In this document: in pieces, positions 27,620 through 35,537 of the stretch
Numbering within the stretch: the first letter of the stretch is position 1
Layout: each line of letters opens with the position of its first letter
Position numbers and translations under genes: made by a program
The notes under the pieces: model-generated
Told to the model about the DNA's origin: nothing
What the model saw: only the letters and a program-made list of their open reading frames with translations
The model's database searches: none
Source of the DNA: Oryzomonas sp.
GTDB lineage: Bacteria > Desulfobacterota > Desulfuromonadia > Geobacterales > Pseudopelobacteraceae
Reading direction: 5' to 3'
DNA: 64,000 bases
Assembly (NCBI GenBank): GCA_031292255.1
Contig: JARLHN010000020.1
Location: 1-64,000 of the forward strand

Positions 27620-29062
27620 ATGTCTGAGAATAGTCTGTTGCAGCGAAGTGTAACGACCGCGGTTGCCAGGAATTTGGCTACCACGTCCAAGACCAACCCG
27701 AAGATGATGTCCATCACCCCGCGCTGGCTGCTCAACATGCTGCCTTGGGTGCAGGTGAACGGCGGCACCTACCGGGTCAACCGGACCAAGGTGGAGCTAT
27801 CCAAGGCCGAGCGGGTCGAGATCGACCTGACCGAAGGGAAGGCAAGCTTTTCGCCGGAATCCCTGAGAAGCGTGCCGGTCTTCTCAAGGCTCCCCGACGC
27901 CCTGATCTCACGAATGGCCGCCGGCTTCAGGACCGAGCAGGTCTCTCTCGGCAACAAGCTGGTAGTAGAAGGTGCCGAAGAGAACAAGTTCTTCATCATC
28001 GCCCAGGGGCAGGTGGAGGTGCTGAGCAAGGGGGCACACGGCAGCGACCTGCGGATCGCTCTCCTTACCGAAGGGGAATATTTCGGCGAGATCGAACTGG
28101 TCACCAACCGCACCTCCGACGTGACTGCCCGCACCATCACGCCTTGTGTCCTATTGACCCTGTCGCGAAAGGAGTTGGAGGGTATCCTCAAGAAGACCCC
28201 CAGCCTGAGCGAAGAGTTCAAGAAGGTCACGGACGAGCACCTGGAACTCTTAACCACGGTCAACAAGTACGGCGAGCGGAACATAGACCTGGTATCCGGC
28301 TTTGCCGAAAACATCGAGATCCCCGAGACCTTTGTCGATTACTCCGCCCATCCCCGGGAATACTCCCTGTCGTCCGTACAGACGGTGGTCCGGGTCCACA
28401 CCCGCGTGTCGGACCTCTACAACGGCCCGTACGATCAGCTCGAAGAGCAGATGCGGCTCACCATCGAGGGGATCAAGGAGCGGCAGGAGTGGGAACTGAT
28501 CAACAGCACCAAATTCGGCCTGCTCCATTCGGCGGACCCGTCAATGCGGATCAGTACCCGCTACGGCACACCGACCCCTGACGATCTGGATGAACTGCTG
28601 GCGCTGGTCTGGAAGAAACCGGCCTTCTTCCTGGCCCACCCCAAGGCAATTGCCGCTTTTGGCCGCGAATGTACCTGGCGCGGCGTACCGCCACCAACAG
28701 CCAACCTTTTCGGCACCGAGGTCATTACCTGGCGTGGCGTGCCGCTCATCCCGTGCGACAAACTGGAGATCAAGAGCCGCTTCCATTCGAACCAATGGCT
28801 CGGCACCACCAGCATCATCCTGGTGCGGGTCGGCGAAGCGGATCAGGGCGTAGTCGGACTTCACCAGGTCGGCATCCCCGGCGAAATCCTGCCGAGCCTC
28901 TCGGCGCGGCTGATGAAAACCGACAACCTGGGGGTTGCTTCGTACCTGCTCTCTCTCTACTTCTCCCTTGCCGTTCTGACCGATGATGCACTGGCGATCC
29001 TGGAAAACGTCGAGGTCGGGTATTACCACGACTACGAGCATCGGAAACCGAAAGTCAAGTAA
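27620..29062 (+). CDS. Family 2B encapsulin shell protein 2 (cNMP-binding domain)
   Basis: 480 residues, a close paralogue of shell protein 1 along its whole length with the same order: N-terminal arm, CRP-like domain (IIAQGQVEVLSKGAHGSDLR, GEYFGEIELVTNRTSDVTART) and HK97 shell domain (NKYGERNIDLVSGFAENIEI, GLHQVGIPGEILPSLSARLM). Differences cluster in the arm, the surface of the nucleotide domain and the C-terminus (DYEHRKPKVK against DYAHREQGGFNHGLGI). ATG 27620 follows GGAGG and aligns with the start of protein 1. Two-component Family 2B shells are known, so the two probably co-assemble, perhaps with the C-termini or nucleotide domains giving two surfaces. Confidence 0.9.
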   Translation: MSENSLLQRSVTTAVARNLATTSKTNPKMMSITPRWLLNMLPWVQVNGGTYRVNRTKVELSKAERVEIDLTEGKASFSPESLRSVPVFSRLPDALISRMAAGFRTEQVSLGNKLVVEGAEENKFFIIAQGQVEVLSKGAHGSDLRIALLTEGEYFGEIELVTNRTSDVTARTITPCVLLTLSRKELEGILKKTPSLSEEFKKVTDEHLELLTTVNKYGERNIDLVSGFAENIEIPETFVDYSAHPREYSLSSVQTVVRVHTRVSDLYNGPYDQLEEQMRLTIEGIKERQEWELINSTKFGLLHSADPSMRISTRYGTPTPDDLDELLALVWKKPAFFLAHPKAIAAFGRECTWRGVPPPTANLFGTEVITWRGVPLIPCDKLEIKSRFHSNQWLGTTSIILVRVGEADQGVVGLHQVGIPGEILPSLSARLMKTDNLGVASYLLSLYFSLAVLTDDALAILENVEVGYYHDYEHRKPKVK

Positions 29063-29128
29063 GGCTCTGGCAGAAATAAGCAGTAATGTCCGGTCAGGAA
29101 ATTGCTTTGACTGAAACATGCCATAAAA

Positions 29129-29155
29129 TCCCCCCTCCCCTTGCGGGAGGGGGAG
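29129..29155. terminator. GC-rich hairpin after the second shell gene
   Basis: CCCCTCCC, a short TTGC-type loop and GGGAGGGGG form a strong stem about 65 bases after the shell stop and 50 before the desulfurase. There is no T run, so it might moderate rather than end transcription, for example to give more shell than cargo. Confidence 0.4.
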
Positions 29156-29205
29156 CTAACTGCAAATACCAAACCGGACAAAGCTGAGAAATAAGGGGCA
29201 AACGC

Positions 29206-31089
29206 ATGAATGATATAACACCCGAGTTGATTGCGTCCATCGCGACAAGGCTCTACAACGAGATACCGGGAGCGAATCTGGTTCCGAAAACGGAAGCCGA
29301 TCTGCCCCAGGGGATTCCCGATATCGGAAGCCTGCCGGGAGCGCCGGCACAGGTGACTACCGGAAACTTCGCCCTGCCAACAAGACCGGGAGGTTCAAGC
29401 ATCCCCGGCTTGGCCGCTGCCACACCAAACATTACCGGCATACCGTCACTGTCGGCCACCTCTCCCGACGGCTACGGACTGCCGGGGCTGTCCGGCCTGA
29501 CTCCTTCCGGGCCCGGCTCCACGGGCGGCGCCGGCAACAGCGCCGAAAGCTTCACCCTCCCCGGCGCCGCCGGGCTGGGACCTCACGGCTACAGCGTCCC
29601 CAGCCCCAAGGCTATCCCTGCCGATACCGTCGGTATTCCCGGTCTCTCCGGAATATCGCCGTCCTGGCCCGGGACTCTGCGTGAAACACCGGCAACATCC
29701 GAGAGCTTCACGGTTCCCGGCGGCACTACCGATTCGACCGACGGCCTGAGCGCGTTTGTGCGGAAGATCCGCTCCGGTCATATCCGCAATGAGGACGGCA
29801 CCTGCCGGGCCGGGCACGACCCGGACATCCTGCAGCGGCTCTTCGCCCCCAAAACCGCAACGGACGGGGGCGCCCGGCCGCTGGACATCCCGGCCATCCG
29901 CAAGGATTTTCCGGCATTGAACCAGAAGATTCACGGCAAACAACTGGCCTGGATGGATAACGGCGCCACCACCCAGAAACCGCAGAGCGTCATCGATGCC
30001 GTCTCCCGGTTCTATGAGAACGATAACTCGAACATCCACCGCGGGGCGCACACCTTGGCCGCGCGGGCCACTGATGCCTTCGAGCAGGCCCGGCAGAAGG
30101 TGCAGACCTTTCTCGGCGCCTCATCCAGCAAGGATATCGTCTTTGTCCGGGGAACCACCGAAGGGATCAACCTGGTTGCACAGACCTACGGACGCAAATT
30201 CCTGCAACCGGGTGACGAAATCGTCCTTTCCACCCTGGAGCACCACGCCAATATCGTACCCTGGCAGATGATCGCCAAGGAGAAGGGGGCCGTCATCCGG
30301 GTGATTCCGGTAAACGACCGCGGCGAAGTCATGCTGGATGCCTACGAGGCGTTGCTTGGGCCGCGCACCAAGCTGGTGGCCCTCACCCAGGCATCCAACA
30401 GCCTCGGCACGATCCTGCCGGTGGCGGAGATGACCCATGCCGCCAAACGCTACAACGCCCGGGTGCTGATTGACGGCGCGCAGTCGGTGTCCCACATGCC
30501 GGTGAACATGCAGGAAATCGGCTGCGACTTCTTCGTGTTTTCCGGCCACAAGATATTCGCACCGACCGGTATCGGCGCAGTCTACATCAACGAACAACTC
30601 CATGAAATTCTTCCACCATGGCAGGGAGGCGGCAACATGATCAAGAACGTCACCTTCGAGGAGACCACCTATAACGAGGCACCGGCCAAGTTTGAGGCAG
30701 GCACCCCCAACATTGCCGATGCCGTCGGTCTTGGAGCCGCCCTGGATTATGTCAACCGGCTGGGGTTGGTCAATACCGGCAAATACGAGCATGAACTGTT
30801 GGTCTATGCGACGGAACAGCTCTCCAAAATCAATGGGGTCCGTTTACTCGGCAACCCCCGCGAAAAGGTGGCGGTCATCTCCTTTGTCATTAAGGACCGC
30901 AAGACCGAAGAGGTAGGCCAACTCCTCGACCAGGAAGGGATAGCCGTGCGGGCGGGACACCACTGCGCCCAGCCGTCGTTGCGCCGGTTCGGCGTCGAAT
31001 CGTCGGTTCGTCCCTCTTTCGCCTTCTACAATACCTTTGACGAGATTGACCGGCTGGCGGACGCCGTCAGGAGAATTACGCAAAACTGA
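29206..31089 (+). CDS. Encapsulin cargo: SufS-type cysteine desulfurase
   Basis: 627 residues, about 220 more than SufS. Residues 225-627 are a class II cysteine desulfurase: LDIPAIRKDFPALNQ, EHHANIVPWQ, PLP lysine K449 in FSGHKIFAPTG, and catalytic C587 in RAGHHCAQPSLRRFG. It strips sulfur from cysteine as a persulfide or elemental sulfur, leaving alanine. Residues 1-20 form a short helix; about 25-185 are Gly/Pro/Ser-rich and disordered, with a ten-residue unit repeated at 65-74, 78-87, 91-100 and 143-152 (for example GLPGLSGLTP, GIPGLSGISP). Such N-terminal extensions are the loading region of Family 2 encapsulin cargo. A TusA-like acceptor lies 9 bp downstream. Confidence 0.94.
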   Translation: MNDITPELIASIATRLYNEIPGANLVPKTEADLPQGIPDIGSLPGAPAQVTTGNFALPTRPGGSSIPGLAAATPNITGIPSLSATSPDGYGLPGLSGLTPSGPGSTGGAGNSAESFTLPGAAGLGPHGYSVPSPKAIPADTVGIPGLSGISPSWPGTLRETPATSESFTVPGGTTDSTDGLSAFVRKIRSGHIRNEDGTCRAGHDPDILQRLFAPKTATDGGARPLDIPAIRKDFPALNQKIHGKQLAWMDNGATTQKPQSVIDAVSRFYENDNSNIHRGAHTLAARATDAFEQARQKVQTFLGASSSKDIVFVRGTTEGINLVAQTYGRKFLQPGDEIVLSTLEHHANIVPWQMIAKEKGAVIRVIPVNDRGEVMLDAYEALLGPRTKLVALTQASNSLGTILPVAEMTHAAKRYNARVLIDGAQSVSHMPVNMQEIGCDFFVFSGHKIFAPTGIGAVYINEQLHEILPPWQGGGNMIKNVTFEETTYNEAPAKFEAGTPNIADAVGLGAALDYVNRLGLVNTGKYEHELLVYATEQLSKINGVRLLGNPREKVAVISFVIKDRKTEEVGQLLDQEGIAVRAGHHCAQPSLRRFGVESSVRPSFAFYNTFDEIDRLADAVRRITQN

Positions 31090-31098
31090 GGGGATACC

Positions 31099-31323
31099 AT
31101 GAGCACTATCACACTCGACATAACCAAAGACCACTGCCCGATGACCTTCGTGAAAGCAAAGCTGAAGCTGGAGCAGTTGGAGGAAGGGGATATCCTGGAA
31201 ATACTGCTCACCGCCGGGGAACCGCTGGAGAACGTGCCGAGAGCATGTACTGAGCAGGGATTCCAGGTGTTGGAAACAACGCACATCAAGGACAATATCC
31301 ACAAGATCGTTGTGAAGAAATAG
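31099..31323 (+). CDS. TusA/SirA-like sulfur carrier
   Basis: A 74-residue single-domain protein. ITLDITKDHCPMTFVKAKLKLEQLEEGDILEILL has the CPM-type motif with C13 where TusA carries the persulfide, followed by GEPLENVPRACTEQGFQVLET, the second helix and strand of the fold. TusA takes sulfur from a desulfurase and hands it to tRNA or cofactor enzymes. Here it directly follows the encapsulated desulfurase (9 bp), suggesting it collects sulfur leaving the compartment. Whether it enters the shell or docks outside is unknown. RBS GAGGGGAT lies just upstream. Confidence 0.85.
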   Translation: MSTITLDITKDHCPMTFVKAKLKLEQLEEGDILEILLTAGEPLENVPRACTEQGFQVLETTHIKDNIHKIVVKK

Positions 31324-31333
31324 GAGATGCCGC

Positions 31334-31375
31334 ATGTCACGTATCTATGAATCCATCGACGGCAGCGGCATTTAG
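31334..31375 (+). pseudogene. Possible stub of cysK
   Basis: An AGGAG-preceded ATG ten bases after the TusA-like stop opens a 13-codon frame MSRIYESIDGSGI, then a stop. The first eight residues match the common start of cysteine synthase CysK (MSRIY-SI followed by a TIGNTPLV segment), but the rest is absent. It may be the remains of a deleted cysK that completed this CysE-desulfurase operon. With only eight residues this could be chance. Confidence 0.35.
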
Positions 31376-31441
31376 CAAGCATACCCTCCCCTTCAAAGGG
31401 AGAAGCAGTACAACTCAACAGAATACCTCATACCGCGCCGA

Positions 31442-31484
31442 CTAGACAACTGGAGGCCGGGGGAACCATTCCCTCGGCCTTTTC
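31442..31484 (+). promoter_or_regulatory. Leader attenuator before the nifB-like gene (copy E)
   Basis: CTAG-ACAA-CTGG (31442-31453, one G-T pair), AGG, then GGCCGGGGG/CCCTCGGCC around AACCATT and four T. The stem sequence is the same as in copy B at 6.87 kb. It ends 25 bases before the gene. No clear consensus promoter was seen in the 120 bases upstream. Confidence 0.68.
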
Positions 31485-31508
31485 CGTTTTAATACGGGAG
31501 ATCGCACC

Positions 31509-32351
31509 ATGACCATTGCCTCATGCACCAAGGACCGCGTTACCCATGGCCACCCCTGCTTCGGCGGGAACCGGCACCAAAACGGCCGCATCCATCTGGC
31601 GGTCGCGCCGCGTTGCAACATCAAATGCGGCTACTGCGACCGCAAGCACGACTGCGCCAACGAATCACGCCCCGGTGTCACCAGCCGCCTGCTCTCGCCC
31701 CAGGAGGCCCTGGAGCATGTTCGCAGCATCATGGCCGATGATGAGCTTGGAAAGGTCATCAAGGTGATCGGCATCGCCGGCCCCGGCGACCCGTTAGCCA
31801 ACGAGGAAACCTTTGAAACCTTCCGGCTGGTGAAGAGCGAATTTCCGGAGTTACTGTTCTGCATGAGCACCAATGGCCTATTGCTCCCCGAACGGATCAA
31901 GGATCTGACGGCGCTCAACCTGCATAGCCTTACTGTGACCATCAATGCGGTTGATCCGTCCGTCGGGGCGCGGATCTATCCCCACGTGATCCACCACGGC
32001 ACCCATTACCGGGGAGAGGAAGGGGCCGCCCTCCTGATCGGGAACCAGTTCGAAGGGGTGCGGCTGGCCGCCGAACACGGCCTGGTGGTCAAGGTCAACA
32101 CGGTACTGACGCCCGGCATCAACGATACACAGATACCGCTCATAGCCGACAAGGTCCGCGAGTATGGGGCGTTTGTCATGAATATCATGCCGATCATTCC
32201 CCAGTCGGAGTTGTCGCATGTCGCTCCGCCGTCGCCGGAGGACCTTGAAACGGTGCGAGCGGCCAACGAGCAAATAATCAACCAGTTCAGGGGCTGCCGG
32301 CAGTGCCGTGCCGACGCGGCAGGCCTGGTCGGCGGCGGCTGTGCCTTATAG
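31509..32351 (+). CDS. NifB-like radical SAM protein without NifX domain
   Basis: 280 residues. NifB builds the eight-iron carbide precursor NifB-co used by nitrogenases and some relatives. The N-terminus HPCFGGNRHQNGRIHLAVAPRCNIKCGYCDRKHDC carries the radical SAM triad C36, C40, C43; NESRPGVTSRLLSPQEAL, GIAGPGDPLANEETFETF and the C-terminal CRQCRADAAGLVGG (C263, C266) are all NifB hallmarks. It lacks the fused NifX-like domain, which here is encoded separately at 17.4 kb. Its presence implies that the NifDK-like enzyme uses a NifB-derived cluster rather than only 4Fe-4S centres as in chlorophyllide reductase. Preceded by its own attenuator, followed by an acylphosphatase gene after 10 bp. 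Confidence 0.93.
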   Translation: MTIASCTKDRVTHGHPCFGGNRHQNGRIHLAVAPRCNIKCGYCDRKHDCANESRPGVTSRLLSPQEALEHVRSIMADDELGKVIKVIGIAGPGDPLANEETFETFRLVKSEFPELLFCMSTNGLLLPERIKDLTALNLHSLTVTINAVDPSVGARIYPHVIHHGTHYRGEEGAALLIGNQFEGVRLAAEHGLVVKVNTVLTPGINDTQIPLIADKVREYGAFVMNIMPIIPQSELSHVAPPSPEDLETVRAANEQIINQFRGCRQCRADAAGLVGGGCAL

Positions 32352-32361
32352 GGAGAACACT

Positions 32362-32658
32362 ATGCCGGTATGCAAAAACATTCGGGTCAAGGGATTTATC
32401 CAGAGGGTTTCCTATCGTACGCATACCAAGCGGATCGCGGACAACCTCGGCGTCAACGGCTGGGTGCGTAACCTGGCAAACGGAGATGTGGAGGCCTGCC
32501 TGGAAGGGGATGAAAGCGCCGTTGATGCCCTGTTGGCCTGGTGCGCCTTCGGACCCAAGCTCGGCCGGGTCGATGAGGTACTTGTCACGAATGATAATTA
32601 TCGCGGCACATTCACCGAGTTCAGCATCATTACCTCAAATCAAGGCGGCGAGGATTGA
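32362..32658 (+). CDS. Acylphosphatase-like protein
   Basis: 98 residues. Acylphosphatases hydrolyse acyl phosphates with a fixed Arg and Asn. Visible: IRVKGFIQRVSYRTHTKRIADNLGVNGWVRNLANGDVEACLEG, matching the V-G-x-V-x-x-R...GW-(V/R)N-x-x-(D/N)G-V pattern, with the glycines of the phosphate loop partly changed (GFIQRVSYR rather than GVGFR). The end IITSNQGGED and the stop come from a dispersed repeat that begins at about 32634, so the native C-terminus has probably been replaced. ATG 32362 follows GGGAGAAC. Why it is linked to NifB is unknown; it may be a co-transcribed housekeeping enzyme. Confidence 0.8.
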   Translation: MPVCKNIRVKGFIQRVSYRTHTKRIADNLGVNGWVRNLANGDVEACLEGDESAVDALLAWCAFGPKLGRVDEVLVTNDNYRGTFTEFSIITSNQGGED

Positions 32659-32804
32659 GGCGACGAAGGCGTACAGGTAGTACGTTGAGGAGCAAAAAGA
32701 CGAGCCCGTGACAATTTGCGGAACAAATTGGACCGCGAAGGCGCCCCGCAAGGGGGAGGCCGGAGGCCTCGTCAAGATAGCGCCTTGATTTGGAATCGGT
32801 ATTA
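32634..32804 (+). repeat. Dispersed 3'-end repeat, long form (R1, copy 3)
   Basis: CTCAAATCAAGGCGG at the left and the inverse CGCCTTGATTTGGAAT at the right frame the shared core (GGCGACGAAGGCGTACAGG, GTACGTTGAGGAGC), with the same extra 60-base block (GGACCGCGAAGGCGCCCCG, GGAGGCCGGAGGCCTCGTCA) as the 9.7-kb copy. It provides the stop codon of the gene on its left and touches that of the minus-strand gene on its right. Confidence 0.82.
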
Positions 32805-33959
32805 GCGGCTACGCGTTGTCAAAGCCTCCTCCATCCGCCGCAACGCCTCCTTCAACAGTGTCCGTGAGCATCCGAAGTTGAGCCGCGCAAATCCCGGCGC
32901 ATCGAAATCGGCGCCATCGGACAACCCAACACCGGCCGCCTCGAAGAAGCGGCCCGGATTGTCGATACCGGCGGCACGGGTGTCGATCCAGGCCAGGTAG
33001 GTGGCCTCCACGTGGTAGGTCGTCAGGCCGGGCATGCGCGCCACGGTTTTCGTTATCAGGTCGCGGTTGCCACGAAGGTACGAGAGCAGGGCTTGCCGCC
33101 ATTCTTCGCCGTGTCGGTAGGCCGCTTCGGCGGCGGTGTACCCGAGCAGGTTGACGTGCGGCACGATCCTGCCGGCCGCCTTGATGAAGTCGCGGCGAAG
33201 GGCGGGGTCGCCGATAACCGCAAAGGAACACCCCAGGCCTGGGATATTGTAGGTCTTGCTGGGCGCCAGAAGCGTAATCGTCCGACGGGCCGTTTCCGTT
33301 GAAAGGGTGGCAATCGGCAGGTGACGTGTCCCCTCGTCCAGGATCAGGCCGGCGTGGATATCGTCCGATCCGATCACCAGGTCGTGGCGCTCGGCCACGG
33401 CGGCGAACTGCTGCAACTCATCACGGGTCCAGGCCCGCCCCACCGGATTGTGCGGACTGCAGAGCAAGAGCAGTTTGGTGCGCGGTGTGATGGCCCGTTC
33501 CAGAGCTTCCAGGTCCGCCACCCAACGGCCGTTGTGCAATTGCAGGGGCACTTTGACCGTGGTGCGCTGCGAGAGGGTCGGAGCCGACAGAAAGGGGGGG
33601 TAGATCGGGGTGAAGGTTATCACCTCGTCGCCCGCTGCTCCCACAGCCCTGCTGAGCACGTTCAGACCGCACACCAGGCCGGGCAGCCAGACCAGCCACT
33701 CCGGATGGACCTGCCAGCCGAAATCACGTTCCAGGTGCCCCAACACCGCCTCCACCAACCCCTGCGGCGGATGGGTGTAGCCGAAGACTCCGTGCTCGAT
33801 ACGCTCGTGCAACGCCGTGATCACCGCCGGCGGAGAGCGAAAGTCCATGTCCGCCACCCACAGCGGGATGACGTCCCGCCCCCGGTATTTGTCCCATTTT
33901 TCACTGTTGGTACCACTACGGTCAACAGGGGTATCGAAATCGAAAACTACATCGTTCAT
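32802..33959 (-). CDS. MalY/PatB-type cystathionine beta-lyase
   Basis: 385 residues. A class I PLP aminotransferase-fold C-S lyase that splits cystathionine or S-substituted cysteines to a thiol, pyruvate and ammonia. WDKYRGRDVIPLWVADMDFRSPPAV and ERIEHGVFGYTHPP are the PatB opening; LLLCSPHNPVGRAWTRDEL and SDDIHAGLIL hold cofactor residues; the PLP Lys is in LLAPSKTYNIPGLGCSFAV; FARLNFGCSRTLL has the carboxylate Arg. ATG 33959 with AAAGGAGCG upstream gives the family-standard length; the longer frame to 34112 does not. It could release methanethiol or homocysteine for MetY. It is convergent with the NifB-like gene across a repeat. Confidence 0.9.
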   Translation of the reverse strand: MNDVVFDFDTPVDRSGTNSEKWDKYRGRDVIPLWVADMDFRSPPAVITALHERIEHGVFGYTHPPQGLVEAVLGHLERDFGWQVHPEWLVWLPGLVCGLNVLSRAVGAAGDEVITFTPIYPPFLSAPTLSQRTTVKVPLQLHNGRWVADLEALERAITPRTKLLLLCSPHNPVGRAWTRDELQQFAAVAERHDLVIGSDDIHAGLILDEGTRHLPIATLSTETARRTITLLAPSKTYNIPGLGCSFAVIGDPALRRDFIKAAGRIVPHVNLLGYTAAEAAYRHGEEWRQALLSYLRGNRDLITKTVARMPGLTTYHVEATYLAWIDTRAAGIDNPGRFFEAAGVGLSDGADFDAPGFARLNFGCSRTLLKEALRRMEEALTTRSR

Positions 33960-34167
33960 CGGGTAAGACGCTCCTTTAGGTATGGTTTGGTAACAAGCGG
34001 TGCCCCGGGAGATATCTTCATGCGTCAATTCCCCCTGTGAAGCCGGAATAAAACGGTAGCCCCGATAAAATAGCACCAGAGGACCATCCGGCCGACGCGA
34101 AGATCCCGGCATAGGAGTGTAGGGAGCTCATCCGTAACCTCCGGTCTTCCCACGTAATCGGCTGTGG

Positions 34168-35289
34168 TCACGAACGGGCAAGGTCATCATCGACAATTGC
34201 CAGCACCCACTCCGTCAGCAGAACCAGTTGCGCAAGCGGTATTCGTTCCGCCGTTGTATGGACCTTTTCGTAACCGCAGCTCAGCACCACGGATGGAACC
34301 CCCCTGCTATTGAAGATGTTGGCATCCGATCCGCCGCCTGTGGGCTTGAGGCGAACCGGCACGCCTATCCGCCGGGCTGCCCGGACGGCCTTCTGCACCG
34401 GTTCAGCATCTTCCTCCTGTTTGTACGCCGGATAGCTCGGCACCACAACTATTTCCACCGTGCCACCATGCTCCGCTGCCGCCGACTGCATGGCTTCGGT
34501 CAAGGCCTCTATCTGAACCCGTAATTTTGCCGGGTCCAACGAGCGGACCTCTCCTTCCAATGCACAACGTTCCGGCACGATATTGGTCGGTCCAACGGCC
34601 GATATACTGCCGATATTGGCGGTCGTTTCCGCATCGATCCGCAGCAGTTGCATCCTGCTGATGGCTACACCGGCCATCTGGATGGCCGACACGCCTTGCT
34701 CCGGGGCACATCCCGCATGGGCGCTTCGGCCAAGGAAAACCGCCTTGAACTTTACCTGCTCCGGGGCTTGGACAACGATCTCACCGACCGCACCGCCCGC
34801 ATCCAGCACAAACCCGGATCTGGCGGTAATCTGCGTAGTGTCGAAATGAATGGAGCCGATCAGGGCCATTTCTTCGGCAACCGTCAAAACCAACTCGATC
34901 GGAGGGTGGGATACCTGCCGCTCCCTGAGCGTTGTGAACACCTCCAGAAGGGCTGCCAGCCCGGCTGCATCGTCGGCGCCAAGTACGGTTGAACCGTCGC
35001 TGACAATGAATTCCCCCTCGATGCGCGGCTTAACCCCGACGCCCGGAACGACCCGATCCATGTGGCAGGAAAAAAGAAGCGGCACACCCGGCCCGGTACC
35101 CGCCAGGCGGGCGATGAGATTCCCCGCGTTGCCGCCGATCTTTTCTCCCGTATCATCTTCCGTAACAGTAAAACCCAGTCCCAACAGGAGTTCCTTCAAC
35201 TTATCCGCCAACAGGCGCTCCCTGGTCGGTTCCGAGTCTATGCTGCAAAGCTCCATGAACCTGGAATAGAGCCGATCCTTATTGATCAT
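34168..35289 (-). CDS. M20-family peptidase, PepT-like
   Basis: 373 residues of a dinuclear zinc aminopeptidase/deacylase. Metal and catalytic positions are visible in FSCHMDRVVPG (His and catalytic Asp), GADDAAGLAAL (bridging Asp), TVAEEMALIGS (general-base Glu pair) and, near the end, VVLSCGYEKVHTTAERIPL (last His). A dimerisation domain lies between. The SIDSEPTRE start and FELGGGA-like centre are typical of PepT-like tripeptidases in this phylum. It is cytoplasmic, with no signal peptide. The gene follows others on the minus strand but the 200-bp gaps leave co-transcription open. It might process gamma-glutamyl or Cys-containing peptides, but nothing shows this. Confidence 0.88.
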   Translation of the reverse strand: MINKDRLYSRFMELCSIDSEPTRERLLADKLKELLLGLGFTVTEDDTGEKIGGNAGNLIARLAGTGPGVPLLFSCHMDRVVPGVGVKPRIEGEFIVSDGSTVLGADDAAGLAALLEVFTTLRERQVSHPPIELVLTVAEEMALIGSIHFDTTQITARSGFVLDAGGAVGEIVVQAPEQVKFKAVFLGRSAHAGCAPEQGVSAIQMAGVAISRMQLLRIDAETTANIGSISAVGPTNIVPERCALEGEVRSLDPAKLRVQIEALTEAMQSAAAEHGGTVEIVVVPSYPAYKQEEDAEPVQKAVRAARRIGVPVRLKPTGGGSDANIFNSRGVPSVVLSCGYEKVHTTAERIPLAQLVLLTEWVLAIVDDDLARS

Positions 35290-35377
35290 ATTGTTCCTTT
35301 CCCTGTCGAGTTTTGCTTACCGTACCGTTGTTAACCGAAGAAAGGAGACTGCTCGGACAGATCCCGATATCCCGCGT

Positions 35378-35526
35378 CTATCCAACTATTCTTGCGTCAA
35401 TCCACTTCCCGTAGCAGCAAAACGGCAATTCGCGCCGGGGAAAACAGACGGTTCCGGCACCCCGCTCATACCCGTGCCGTTCGTAGAACGCCAGTGCACG
35501 AAGGTTGCCGGTTTTGCATGAAGCCG
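35378..35526 (-). pseudogene. C-terminal remnant of a GNAT acetyltransferase
   Basis: Read on the minus strand, this gap encodes about 49 residues containing GNLRALAFYERHGYERGA and ending in a normal stop. N-x-R-A-x-x-F-Y-E-x-x-G-(F/Y) is the last conserved block of GNAT N-acetyltransferases. The acetyl-CoA loop and everything before it are missing; upstream it abuts the end of the hydrolase gene. It is a decayed fragment of a lost gene. Confidence 0.7.
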
Positions 35527-35537
35527 CCTGTCACGGC

